The notes under the pieces: generated by a model
What the model saw: only the letters and a program-made list of their open reading frames with translations
The model's database searches: none
Told to the model about the DNA's origin: nothing
Assembly: GCA_022496185.1 (NCBI GenBank)
Contig: WTXG01000069.1
Coordinates: 101,336-165,335 of the forward strand
Direction: 5' to 3'
DNA length: 64,000 bases
From: Multifurca ochricompacta
Taxonomy: Eukaryota > Basidiomycota > Agaricomycetes > Russulales > Russulaceae
Shown: in pieces, positions 32,194 to 44,819 of the stretch
How positions within the stretch are numbered: position 1 is the stretch's first letter
Layout: every line of letters starts with the position of its first letter
Made by a program: the position numbers and the translations under genes

Positions 32194-33572
32194 CCACCCT
32201 GCTAACAAATGATGGCCATGAGCTCAATGCCCTTGGCCTGAATCACCTCCACCTGGTTGTCTCTGCCCGTGTCCCTCACACATGACATGTTGACCTTTAT
32301 TTCCTTGACTGAGTACTGGGAGGCAATGGGGACACCACAACCCTCCAGCTACGCATCCCCCATGATCTGGATGAATATGACACTATTGTCCAACATTGCC
32401 ATGATGCAGAACATGCCATCTCCACTGACCCCCCTTCTGGGTCCCAAGACCCTTTCCATGAGTGATACATCCATCCTGACGATCAACATGCAACACAGCA
32501 ATCATAATTTACATGCTGTGCTTAATACAAACTGGACTGATCATATCATTCTTGTACAGGAACCCTGGTTTGGGACGATTGGTATCACATGCTCAGATGT
32601 TGCCTCAGAAGGAATGGACACCTTTGGTGCTCCAGTCCACCCAGGGTGGCAGTTTTTCTACCCTGCGCTCTCCACTGGTCAGCAGGCCAAGACCCTCATT
32701 TATATCCATCACTTCCAGCCAACAGATCCACAAGTTCCCTACCTTGCATTGTTCACTACCTGACACAACCTTGTTGCCCACCCATGCTTGATCATGAGTG
32801 ATCTATGCATTGAAGGCCAGACCCTCCACTTACTTTCCTTCTATAATGATGTCTGTGACCCCACAGCACTTGACACACTGCTGGGTCTGGACTTTGACCC
32901 TCACATTCCTTTGGTTCTAGCTGGAGACTTCAACCTCCACCACCCTGTCTGGTCCCCTCCTGGTCTGCTGGTGTCTGCACATGCTGGCTCTTTTCTAGAC
33001 TGGACTGCAGACCAAGACCTCACACTTGTCTCTTCCCCTGGAGTAATCACCTGCTTAGGCCAAGGCGACACCTGCTCCAGCACCCTTGACTTGATGTGGA
33101 CTTCACCAGCCTTGTCAGCCTCCAACTCACTCAGCCCTCCTATTCTGGACTGGTCTGCAGGTATCACATCTGATCATGCAGGCCTCTGTGCTTCCTGGAG
33201 ACACTCCCTCCTAGCCCCAGCCCATGCTCCTGAATGCACTGTGTACCTCACAGCTGTGTTGGATGACACTCTCATTTCCTGGTGTGCCCACCTGGACAGC
33301 CTGCTTCCTCCTCGGCAACCTCTTCTTTCCTCAGCTGACATTGACACTCAGTCTGATGCCATCATGGATGCACTAATGGTTTTGGCTGACTGCTGGCTCA
33401 CTGTCAAGTCTTCACCAAAAGCCAAATGTTCCCACTGGTGGCAGCCTGCCTGTTCTCAGGCTGTCACAGCCCTTCAACATGCTCACTCAGACCCTGAGAC
33501 AAGGTGCCTTGCCCAGGCAGCCCTCTGCAAGGAGATTCACCAGGCCAAGCGTGCCTGGGCTGATGACATGAT

Positions 33573-34091
33573 TGTAGAACAGGCATGAGGCGCAGCATAC
33601 TGACTGTTGGTTGTTAGCATGTAAAGCTAGAAGACAAGTTCAACTTCAGAGGTGAAGAAAAACTCTTTATTACTATACTACTGACCTAGAAGACAAGTTC
33701 ACTACAGAGAACGGTTAGTCAAAGGTATAAGTAGAAAGTAATGTAGGAAGCACTTACACTTCAGAGGTGAAGAAAAACTCTGAAGTGTAGAAGACAAAAC
33801 AGACACCCTTATATACATTCCAAGGGGAGGTCTGTGCACTGGGAATAAGTCCACAAGTGCCAGACAAAGTCCAAACAATAAACAAGAGGGATAAAGGCCA
33901 TTGGCCAGTAAGGAATCACATGCTTGTACATCATTACTAAGGTACATCAGTCAGCTACTGCGGAATGTGAGAAAGAAAGTAATAATGATATTGTAAATAG
34001 TCCGAAACTCCGATATCTAATCTAGTCCACAAAGTAGCTAATCTAATCTCCTGATGCCTGAAGCATCACCAAACACATCCTGTGTTCAACA
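33573..34091 (-). repeat. 3' LTR of copia-1
   Basis: In plus view it is TGTAGAACAGG...GTTCAACA, with TG...CA inverted ends. It includes TATATAAG on the minus strand near 33810 and the hairpin around CACTTCAGAGGTGAAG. The non-coding 276 bases to 34367 are the element's 3' UTR. Confidence 0.92.
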
Positions 34092-35102
34092 TCCCTCCAT
34101 GCTGAAGGCATCTGGTCATAGATGGAAATGAGTTAAATGAGCACACTGCCAGCCGAACAAAGTTTGAGAATGAGTTGACAAGGAGCATGGTTTGTAAGTT
34201 TTGCATACGAGTTGTAGATTTGCTTATGCAAGCTGAATGCTTGACATATTTGAATGTCCACTTCTGGCATACACACCACTTGCATCACTCTTGAAGTCGA
34301 GAATGTGCTCATGTTGGATGGTGGGAAAGTGAGACTGGTATACAAAGTCTCCAAATTCCAGCTCTTCTCATTCCAGCACTAATCTAAGTCCATTGACCAT
34401 GGTCTCAAAGGATGCTCTTGGCAGAGACTTAGTAAAGCCATCTGCCAGCATCTCACCAGTGGGAGTTCACACTAAGTCAATTATGTGTGATTCTATGTAT
34501 CCCCTAATGGCATGGTACTTGATGGGTATGTGCTTTGACTGCCTTCCTGTGACAGGGTTTAATGCTAAATTGACAGCACCCTTGTTGTCACAATGGAGTA
34601 GTATAGGGGAGGTTACCTTGTACCCTAACTCCTCCATAAAAGTCCTATACCACGCAGCCTGATTTGCAGCCTCAGAGAGGCTCATATACTCGGCTTCAGT
34701 GGTGGACTGTGCTACTGTCTTCTGTTTTCTAGAGCACCAAGATATGGCTCCATTTGCTAAGAAGAATGTTGAACAGGCATGAGGCGCAGCATACTGACTG
34801 TGGTTGTTAGCAGTTTAGACTAAAAGACAAGTTAGACTTCAGAGGTGAAGAGAAACTCTATTACTATACTACTGACCTAAAAGACAAGTTAGCTACAGAG
34901 AGCAGTTAGTCAAAGGTATAAGTAAGAAGTAATGTAAAGGGGACTTACACTTCAGAGGTGAAGAGAAACTCTGAAGTGTAAGAGATGAAACAGACACCCT
35001 TATATATCCCAAGGGATGGTCTGTGCGCACTGGGAATAAGTCCTCAAGTGCCAGACAATAAGCAAGAGGGAATAAGGCCATTGGCCAGTAAGGAATCACA
35101 TG

Positions 35103-35620
35103 TGTTATGTCCGGTGCGGGACGTTCCACACGACTTGTGTGACAGTGTTACGGGTTCGGGTAAGAAACCAATAGGGTTCCTTGGAGTTGATGTGTGATGA
35201 GTCAAAGTCCAAGAGGCTGTACTCTTTAGACAATGTTAAGTAGACAAGTGCCAGAAGCACTGAGACAACTGAGCTCAAGATCAAAGGGAAGTCCAGAAGA
35301 CAAGCACTGATGTATTCAATAAGTCGAGTCTGAGGGCTACAATGTAGTTACAGTGGACTTATATACGTAATCGAATGAGCGTCTAAAGATAAGATAACAC
35401 GGAGTCATGTGGGCCTGAATATACGAAAGCGGAGGGCGTAAAGCCTGGCTTATAGGTAAGCAACGGGTCAACAAGTCCAAAGCGAATCACGGGGACGGGA
35501 GTAGGGCACGTGAGGGGTTCCAGGATGGGGACGTGATCAGGAAGTGTAAGGTAGGCAGTAAAGAGGGGTCGTCGTTGGGGAGGGTGAAGAAAATGGGGTT
35601 ACTTGGCAGAGACTGTAACA
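35103..35620 (-). repeat. Solo LTR of the chromovirus A/B family
   Basis: It is 518 bp, TGTTATGTCC...CTGTAACA, with TSD ACATG (35098-35102 and 35621-35625). It keeps the self-primer motif complement AAGTCGAGTCT and TATATA with the same spacing as full-length copies. The internal region has been lost by LTR-LTR recombination. Confidence 0.93.
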
Positions 35621-35732
35621 ACATGCTTGTACATCATTACTAAGGTACATCAGTCAGCTACTGTGGAATATGAGAAAGAAAGTAATAATGATATTGTAAA
35701 TAGTCCGAAACTCCGATATCTAATCTAGTCCA

Positions 35733-36237
35733 TGTTGAACACAGGACATGTTCGGTGATGCTTCAGGCATCAGGAGATTAGATTAGCTACTTTGTGGACT
35801 AGATTAGATATCGGAGTTTCGGACTATTTACAATATCATTATTACTTTCTTTCTCATATTCCGCAGTAGCTGACTGATGTACCTTAGTAATGATGTACAA
35901 GCATGTGATTCCTTACTGGCCAATGGCCTTATTCCCTCTTGCTTATTGTCTGGCACTTGAGGACTTATTCCCAGTGCGCACAGACCATCCCTTGGGATAT
36001 ATAAGGGTGTCTGTTTCGTCTCTTACACTTCAGAGTTTCTCTTCACCTCTGAAGTGTAAGTCCCCTTTACATTACTTCCTACTTATACCTTTGACTAACC
36101 GCTCTCTGTAGCTAACTTGTCTTTTAGGTCAGTAGTATAGTAATAGAGTTTCTCTTCACCTCTGAAGTCTAACTTGTCTTTTAGTCTAAACTGCTAACAA
36201 CCACAGTCAGTATGCTGTGCCTCATGCCTGTTCAACA
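35733..36237 (+). repeat. Solo LTR of the copia-1 family, plus orientation
   Basis: It is 505 bp, TGTTGAACACAGG...GTTCAACA, with TSD GTCCA (35728-35732 and 36238-36242). It shows the family's regulatory layout most clearly: TATATAA at 35998-36004 and a perfect 14-bp inverted repeat (36022-36035 / 36047-36060). GTAAGT follows at 36056, GACTAAC at 36093 and CTTTTAG at 36121-36127. Confidence 0.93.
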
Positions 36238-39200
36238 GTCCACAAAGTAGCTAATCTAATCTCCTGATGCCTGAAGCATCACCGAACACATCCTGTGTTC
36301 AACAAAGAACACATAGCCTGAGGTAGAGTGGCAGTCCTCTTGATCTCCCCATGAGGAATCTGCAAAGCCATGAAGGCCACTCTCCCCATTCCCTCCAGAA
36401 TACTGCAACTTGCAGTCTTTTGTGCTATTGAGATATTTTAAGACATATTTTGCAAGTCGCATATGATCTTGAGAGGGGTTGGAAGCATATTGGCTAAGGC
36501 ACGCCACAGCAAAACTTATGTTGGGTCTGCTTCCAATCTGCACCCATAGCAGAGATCCCATCAACTGTTGGTACTTCTTTATTTCAGAAGTAGATGCCTG
36601 GCCATCAAACTTGACCAGATGGACATCAGCGCCAGAGGGAAGAGGAGTATATACTTGGTTGGAATCCCTCATCCCAAACCTCTCAATAATAGATAAAACA
36701 TAGGCTGCTTGATCAATCTCCAGTGTCTTATTAGGATGATCCCTGGTGATATTAACTCCAAGGTAGGACTGGATCTCTCCCAAGTCAGTCATCTCATATC
36801 AATTAGATAGAGCTGACTTCAGCCATGTTATTCTATTATTTGAGGATCCAAGTATAGTAATGTCATCTACATAGAGAATGACGTAGAGTGAATCATCCTC
36901 CTCCTTTTGATGAAACACATATACTCCTGCATCAGAGTATGTCCGAGTGAAACCCAGTTCATTGAGAACTGCATGGAACTGAAGGTTCCATGCTTGGGAG
37001 GCTTGTTTGAGGCCATATAATGCTTTTTGCAGCCTACAAACTTTGGACTCTTGACCAGCAATGACAAAACCAACTGGTTGCTCCATATATATTTCCTCAT
37101 CCAGATTGCCATGTAGGAATGCTGATTTGACATCCATTTGGTGGATTTCCCAATCCTCTAGCATAGCTAGTGCTAGTAATAATCTAAGTGATTCAAATCT
37201 GGTGACTGGGGAAAATGTTTCATCAAAGTCCACCCCTTCTATTTGGGTGAAACCTTTTGCCACGAGCCTGGCATGAAACTGTCCATCTGGTTTCAGCTTA
37301 AAAACCCATTTTGATTTGACTGCCTTTCTTCCTTTTGGAAGATCTTCAAGGTGCCACACATTAAGTTTATCTAAGGCATCAATTTCATATTTACATGCCT
37401 CAAGCCATTCACTGGCATTGTCAGACTGCATTGCCTCCTGAAAAGTCAGGGGGTCTCTGTAAGAGACTCCTGTGGCATTTAGCAATTCCATGTGCCCAAG
37501 TCTGGAAGATCCTTGCACAAACTCAGCATTATCCTCATTATAAAATCGAGGATTTAATCGATGTGAACGTTTGGGACAGGCAGTATCAAGATCTAAATCT
37601 TCCTGCACAACTCTATCACATTGCTGAGAGCATGGACTTTCCCTAGTAAAAACTGGCTGGGGAAGTCTACCGACATTCTTTTTAGATTGTCTTTTGGCAT
37701 GTTTTCTCTGGGGGAGTTCAGAGGGTTCCAGGATTTGAGATGGAGGTGTCTGATAGATAGTGACATCATGTGTATCAACTTCATTATCAGGTGTGGTAGG
37801 CTCAGGATTTATTTGAGGAGGTTCCACTACCTCCTGTTCCTCAACCTCAGCTTCCTTATCTTCAGGGGCCTGAGGAACTGTGGCTATTGCTGGTTGAGGC
37901 TGGACAGGCCTCTCAACTTCTAAGACAAAAGGTGTAACTTTTTCCTTTTGCTTTCCCTTGCTGTCCTTGGCAAGGTTTGATGGGAAGGATCCTTCATCAA
38001 ATGTCACATCTCTTGACAATATGAAGGATTGAGTATGCATATCCCAAAGAAGATATCCTTTAGAGTGGGGTGCATACCCGACAAAGACAGTTTCCCTGGC
38101 TTTATGATCCAGTTTACGTCTTTTATCCTCTGGGACAGTGTAATAGGCTAAGCAGCCAAATATTTTAAAGTAGGAGACATCTGGAATGTCCCCATCCAGA
38201 AGCTCAAGCGGTGTCCTCCACTTATTAGAGTGGATAGGTGTTCTATTGTATATGTGACAGGCTGTTTGCACTGCACATTCCCAGAAACCAAGGGAAAGAC
38301 CAGCATGATGCAGCATGCTGGTAGCCTTTTCCATGATGGTTCTGTTGAACCTTTCAGCCCTTCCATTCTGTTGTGGGGAATATGGCATTGTCAATTTATG
38401 CTCTATGCCAGCCTGCTCAAGTATCGACTTCAGCTCCCTATTCACAAATTCGCCACCTCAGTCTGTGTGTAAGGTCTTTATTTTCTTGTCTGTTTTATTT
38501 TCCAAGAATGCCTTAATGTTACAGAAGACCGATGTAAAATCACTTTTTGCTTTCATAGCAACAACTAGTGCAGTCCTGCTAAAGTCGTCTATGAAAGTGG
38601 CAAAGTATAGGTTCCCTTGAATTGAAGTACATTGCAAAGGACCAACTAGGTCACTATGAATGACTTCCAAGGCTGCTGAAGCTCTCTTTTGAGAGGGAGG
38701 GAATGGAAGATGGTGTGATTTTCCCATTTCACAGCCATAACACAGCTTGTCTTCCACTTGGCTATTATCTATGCTAAGGCCTTTCACAGCCTTAGGAGCA
38801 TGTCTTTTGAGGGCCTCTTTTGACATATGACCCATGCGCAAATGCCAGGTATCAAGGCTACTTGATGCAGATTTGTGGGAAGCAGTATTTAGATTTTGCA
38901 TAGTTTTCCCAAGGACCCAATAAAGTCCCATAGCCTTGACACCTTCCACTATGATTGCATTATTGTACTTTATTCTGACCTCAGATGGAGTGAACTCCAC
39001 TGAGCTGCCTTTGTCTTTGATGCAGCTTGTTGACAGTATTCTTTCACTGCCAGGCATATAGTAGACATTATTCAACTCTAACTCATAATTGTTACAAGTT
39101 TTTAATATGACTTTGCCTGTCCCTTCGACTTGGACTATGGAACCATCACCAATTGTCACCTGATGTCCCGTATGTGGGAGATATTCAGAAAAGTCTTCTA

Positions 39201-39464
39201 AATATGGTGTAAAGTGAGTGGTGGCTCCACTGTCCATCATCCAAGGATTGCTGCCATCATCAACTTCTTGCATATGTTCCATCAAGGAATAAAGTGAAAT
39301 GCAAGGTGTCTCATGCACCTCCTGTATTCTGCCACTACCATTAACTATGGTAGCTACTTGTGTGGAGTTTGTTTGTACACTGGGGCCTTGCCCCTTCCTC
39401 TTGTTGCCCTTTTTGCCTGCATCAGCATTGGCTCTGTCCTGTTTCCTTTGCTGACATTCATTAG

Positions 39465-40050
39465 TGTTACGCCCGGTGCGGGACATTCCACACGACTTGT
39501 GTGACAGTGTTCGTTCGGAGTCAGATAAGAGGCCAATAAGACCTCTTGGAGTTTTAAGTGGGAGGAGTCAGAGTCGAAGAGGCTGTACTCTAAGACACTG
39601 TTGATTGGAAAGTACCAGAAGTACTGAGATGATCGAGTCAAGGCTTTCAAAGGGATGTCCAGAAGACAAGCACTGATGTATTCAATAAGTCGAGTCTGAG
39701 GTCTACAAGGTAGCTACAGTGGACTTATATACATAAGAAGGTGGGCGTCTATGAGATAAGGAGTACGAGTCAGGTGGGCCTGAATATACGGAAGCGGAGG
39801 GCATAAAGCCTGGCTTCTGATAGGGTACTAAGTAAGTGTCTGGTCTTAAAGATAAAGAGATAAAGAGATAAGAAGGCAAACATAGGTACACAGTCTGTCA
39901 ACAGATACAAAGCAAGTCACAGGGATGGAAGCAAGGCACATGAGGGATCCCACAACGGGGACGTGATCAGGAAGTGTAAAGTAGGTGGTAACGAAGGGTT
40001 GTCGTTGGGGAGAGTGAAGAAGACAGGGAGGGAGGGTAAAAATTGTAACA
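39465..40050 (-). repeat. 3' LTR of chromovirus B
   Basis: It is 586 bp, TGTTACGCCC...ATTGTAACA. The adjacent polypurine tract (minus strand, 40051-40066) marks plus-strand priming. Confidence 0.92.
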
Positions 40051-40081
40051 TCACCCCCTCTTCTGGTTCTAGCAGACCTGG

Positions 40082-41277
40082 CTAGAAACGATTCGTACCG
40101 TCATCATCCTGCACCAAGTCCAGGTAATCGTCAGCTACATTACGATCATCCCATGTGTAGTTCTCCTTGTCTGAATCTTGTGGACATTGGTGGGTGCGAA
40201 GAAATCCGTATGGGCCACGCTGCCCACACGAACGACACAGATCATGGACTGGGCAGTCCAATTCGCGATGTCCCGAGTTGTGGCGGAGGCACTTGCCACA
40301 CCATCCGGACGGATTGACGATTGTCGGGGCGACTCCCACGCGGCGGAAGATGCAGAAGCGGCTCCAATGAAGGTTGCTGCGACAGTGCCGACACCACTTG
40401 CGGTTGAGAGGACAATTCCAGCTGATGTGATACTTGCTGTCACATCGCCAGCACGTCTCTCCTCGGGGGTTTTCATGCATGCATGGCATCTCAAATCGAT
40501 TTGGCAGCAGTTGCGGGGCAGCCCCCAACGACCGTGGAGGAAGGGGTCAGGCGTATGTATCAGCGTACCTTTCGGCGATGGTCTGGTACGCATCCCCTAT
40601 CTCCAGCCTTTTTCTGATCTCCACCAATTCCTGCTCTATCTGGAACATCCCGTTGGTCAACCTCGCCATCATCTTCACATGTTCCTTGTATTGTTTATTG
40701 AGAGTGGTGCGCAACGTCAAATTCTTCCGCAGTCTCATCACCTCTGCTTTGAGATGCGGAAGGCGCATGTTGTTCAACACCTCGTTGATCGCGAAGGCAC
40801 AGAATCCTCAGCAGCCAGATGTCCCAGCTGTTTGTTGGTCATCGTATGGTGCAGCCGTCCGGTATACCTTTCTTCCAGATAGACTGGGGCCCCATATACA
40901 GGACCACCCTTCTTCATGCATCCTGCAATGTCCATCCCTCCATTGGTGTAGAATATATATCTGGCAATAGCGGTGGTTCCGTCCGCCATGGTGATCTCGA
41001 GAGGGAAGTACATGGAGGAGTTGGGATTGTTAGCAATGAACGGGAACTCGGGTACTTCATCATCCAACTCCATGCCCAATAGATCGTTTGGGTGCGGCTC
41101 TTCATTGTGTTCGAAGTCCTCATTGGGGTTGGGAGACTGGTTTTTGACTCGGGCTCGGCAGCCTCGTAATCGATGGGGGAGAGGGTGTGTAGAAGGATGA
41201 GCGGATGGGAGGTTCTCGACAACTACGGTGGTGGCCGTGAAGGCATCGACGGCGGTGTTGGCAGCGACAAAAGACAT
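40082..41277 (-). pseudogene. Chromovirus B extra 3' frame (ORF3) with zinc-knuckle array
   Basis: It starts [13 protein letters not shown] (41277), overlapping the end of pol in another frame. Parts in order: an acidic region; the block YTNGGMDIAGCMKKGGPVYG; a coiled-coil-like stretch (RLRKNLTLRTTLNKQYKEHV); EIGDAYQTIAERYADTYA; then CWRCDSKYHISWNC, CRHCRSNLHWSRFC, CGKCLRHNSGHRELDC and a final CRSCGQ...HQC. The first two are exact CX2CX4HX4C knuckles. Two frameshifts (near 40780 and 40550) break it. Copy C (54152-55342) conserves the whole layout. Function is unknown. It is not an envelope protein: there is no signal peptide or membrane segment. Confidence 0.75.
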
Positions 41278-44200
41278 GATAGATTGATGGTGTTAGAACG
41301 TTGCTGGGGAGCATGTACTGGGGAACTAGACGAGGTCTGGGTTGTCCCTTTTAACCGTTCTTGGGCGCTTCTGGGTGTCGGGGTGGAACTCCGAGATAAG
41401 GTCCGGGGCAAAGATATCCCGGCTGGCTCCCACGAGTTGTCAGAGGCTGGGAATCCTTTCCACTTGATCAGGTAATACAGCTTGCGCCCTCGGCCTTGTC
41501 GCTTCGAGTCTACCACGCGTTCTACTTCCCACTCCTCTTCCCGTCGATAAGGTCAGGTGGGGGTCTTGGGAAGTTTTCCCCATGGAGAGCGGTTTCTTTG
41601 TAAGGCGTTAGAAGCCTGGCATGGAAGACTGGATGAATTCTCCATGTGGGGGGAGCTTGAGCTCGTATGACACATCTGACAGCTTCCTTGATATCTCAAA
41701 TGGTCCGTGACGTTGGGGCGCTAGTTGGCAGTTGGGTGTGACGTATGAATGTTCTTCCCTTCCAGCCAGACAAGTCATGGGTCCGATAAGGTGTGAATTT
41801 CAACGGTCTGTCTGACAGGGTCTTTTGCGCCTTCAGCAAGTTCTCATTGGCCGATTTCCTGATCTCTCCCATTGGCCGATACACTGCGAAGCCGAGGGCA
41901 TGTTTGTGGGCTTCCCGGTCCAGGTGGTTCGTGGTGTCCATCCCATGATAAGTGAAAACAGGGAGGTCTTAGTAGTGCCGTTGGGCCAGGAGTTATGTGC
42001 GAACTCAGCCATTGCTAGCCAATCAGCCCAGTCATCCTGTCGTCTGTTGCACCAGAACCGAAGATATTGCTCAAGCCACTGGTTTGTCCTTTCCGATTGT
42101 CCATCTGTCTGTGGGTGATAGGCTGATGAGATGTTCTGGGTTATGTCTAGGATCTTGCAGAGTGCCTTGGCAAACGCGGAGGTGAAACGTGGGTCGCGGT
42201 CTGAAATAATCTTTTCAGGGAGGCCATAATGTCTATAGACGTGATCAAGGTAGAGTTTGGCCACCCCTTCTGCTGTGATGGATTTGTTGCAAGGTATAAA
42301 CAACGCTGCCTTTGAACAGTCGTGATCGGTGACGGTTAAGATGGAGTCAAAACCTCTAGACATGGGAAGTTTCACGATGAAGTCCATGGCAATGGTTTGG
42401 AAGGGTTGTGAAGTCGTGGGTGTGATCGGGAATGGTGCTGGTGGGTGCGGGTGCATGTTTACTTTGTTGGCTTGGCATTCTGCGCATCCTTTCACATAAT
42501 CTTCTATGTCCTTCTTCATGTTTGGCCACCAGTAGTCTCGTTTGGCCAGAGCGTATGTGTTAGCAATGCCCGGGTGTCCAGAAGAAGGGAGGTCGTGGTG
42601 AAAATGGATCACCCCCCGCTTAATGTTGTCGCCACCGGTGACAACGAGACGATCCCCATCCTTCCACCACAAGCCATCAACTTGCTTCAGGTTATGGGCC
42701 TCTACCCAGGATTGGCATAACTGCTGATTCATATTTTGTGACACCTGTGCCCATAGGTCCATATCATGGAGGCTTACGACCGCTTGCTTTGCGAACACCT
42801 CTTCTGGGAGTACCGTGATATCACTATTGTCCTCTTTTCCACTACTAAAATCGGGTCGTCTTGACAGGGCATCTGCACGTGCATTGCGACTTCCTGCAAT
42901 ATGCTTTAACACGAAGTTGTATTCTTCCAGCTCTAGGACTTCGCGCGCAACCCTTCGGCTGATTTTGTGGGGTTCCTTCCAATAGAGTAGGTTGGAGTGG
43001 TCGGTATGAATGATGGTCTTGTGAGGCGTTCCCACTAGGTATGGTTGCCAATGTCGTAGCGCTTTCACAATAGCAAGCAGCTCCCTATCCCAGATATCAT
43101 AGTTCCGTTCCGCTGGTGAGAATGTTTCCGAATAGAAGGCAACTGGGTGAAGTAGTCCCGCTTTATCCCTTTGATTTAGTACAGCTCCATTAGCAAATGG
43201 GATGCGTCGACTTCGAGTTCAAAGGGCTTCTTCAGATCCGGCTGTAAGAGGACTGGTTCTGAGCCAACAATGTCTCGGATCTGTTCAAAGGCCCTTGTTG
43301 TTCTTTGCCCAATGCCAAGGTACATCCTTCTTTAACAATCCATTTAGCGGTTGGGCGATCCCGGAGAATCCCTTGACAAATCGTCAATAGAAATTGCAAA
43401 ACCTGATGAAGGACCACACATCCTTGACACACGTAGGTATGGGCCATTCTCGGATTCCTTGTACTTTTATCGGGTCCATCTGTACACGTCCTCCTTCTAG
43501 GATGACTCCCAGATACTCAACACTCTGTTGTTCGAACGAGCATTTGGCCGGTTTAAGGTACAGGTCGTGCTTGTGCAGGATGTCTAGCACCTGGTGTACT
43601 CGCTCTCGATGATGGGCCAGGTCGTCTGTAGTAGCCACTAGTATGTCGTCCATGTATACTACCACTTCGCCAGTAAGAATGAGGTCGCGGAAGATGTGAT
43701 TCATCATAGACTGAAAGGTGGCGGGCAAGTTGGTAAGGCCAAGAACATGACATTCGGCTCAAAGAGCCCTGGTTGGTTTTAAACGCTGCTTTACACTGGT
43801 CTCCCTCTTTGATCCGAATATTGTTGTAACCCCAACGGACATCCATTTTGGAGAATAAGGACTTGTCCCGCATAGTATCGATGAGTTCTGATATGAGTGG
43901 CAGTGGGTAGGCGTTCTTCACAGTATGGGCATTTATTCGTCGGTAGTCTTGTACAGGTCGAAGTTTGCCATCTTTCTTCTTGATGAAGAAGAATGGCGAT
44001 GCATATGGTGACTTTGACAGACGAATGTACCCCTTGGCAAGGTGTTCCTCGAGGAAGGTTGTGAGCGCTGCTTGTTCTGCCTGGGACAGTGGGTAGATTT
44101 TACAGTCGATTGCTGCTGGAGTATCAGGAGTGAAATCGATGGCGTGGTCCCATGGTCTCGCAGGGGGAAAATGTTGCGATTCCTCCTCTGAGAACACCTT

Positions 44201-44819
44201 CCAGTGCCGGTGGTACTCTCTGGGCACTACCTCTTCAAAGGTCCTTTCTGTATGTCCTTCCACCGCTTTCTGCGCAAGTTCTGATGCTTGGTGCGAAGCA
44301 ACAGCCTGGATCTTCCTCTTCTTCTTCTACCCTTCGCACTGCCGAGTGTCGAGCCGCATAGTCGTACCCCATTGACGTGATAAGAACAGGGTAGGAATCT
44401 TTATCCATGGTGGCATTGCTCCAGTTGATTTTGGGTTCGAATGCAGCGAGCCAGGGGTATCCCAGAACTAAATCTTCTTCACCTAGGTTGGTGACCAGGA
44501 AGCGTATGACTTTCGCCTTCTCCCCTACTTGGACACTAAGGTCAGTGTAATGTGTGATTTTTCCCGCTTGGTTGGCAGTTCCATCAATATTCCAGATATT
44601 CTTTTCCTGAGGGAGTGCCAGCATCCCTAACCCCATGGTTCTCGCCATTCGTGGGCTAATAAAGTTGTCGGTGGCTCCTGAGTCGATCAGGATGTCATGG
44701 TCAGCCGTCCTCTGTGTAGTCTCGAAATGTACTGGTATTTTCAAAGATTTGAAGCGACTAGTATACACAGAGGTTACATGTAATGCTCGTGCCCAGGCCG
44801 ATGGGGTAGAGCCAGTCAA
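41223..44819 (-). pseudogene. Chromovirus B pol (protease, RT, RNase H, integrase, chromodomain)
   Basis: Pol overlaps the end of gag in the -1 frame at GGATTTTTGA. Protease is ILIDSGATDNFIS (about 44680). RT has [20 protein letters not shown] and VYMDDILVA (about 43650). RNase H has HTDHSNLLYWKEPHK. The integrase zinc finger HFHHDLPSSGHPG...CAECQ is followed by catalytic MDFIVK, SDRDPRF and GQSERTNQ. The chromodomain is [19 protein letters not shown] (about 41440), making it a chromovirus. Frameshifts lie near 43755, 43200 and 41840, and there is a TGA at 43384. It is inactive. Confidence 0.88.

Larger units (their letters stand above)
34767..36304 (-). repeat. Solo LTR of the copia-1 family, itself hit by two other LTRs
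   Basis: The outer LTR is TGTTGAACAGG...GTTCAACA with TSD AAGAA (34762-34766 and 36305-36309), inserted in the copia-1 RNase H gene. It contains a gypsy solo LTR (35103-35620) and an inverted copia-1-type LTR (35733-36237). Net of these it is about 505 bp. Confidence 0.92.

Noticed and set aside
40178..40882. 234-aa plus-strand frame opposite chromovirus B ORF3
   Set aside because: It is antisense to the conserved zinc-knuckle frame; copy C does not keep it open.
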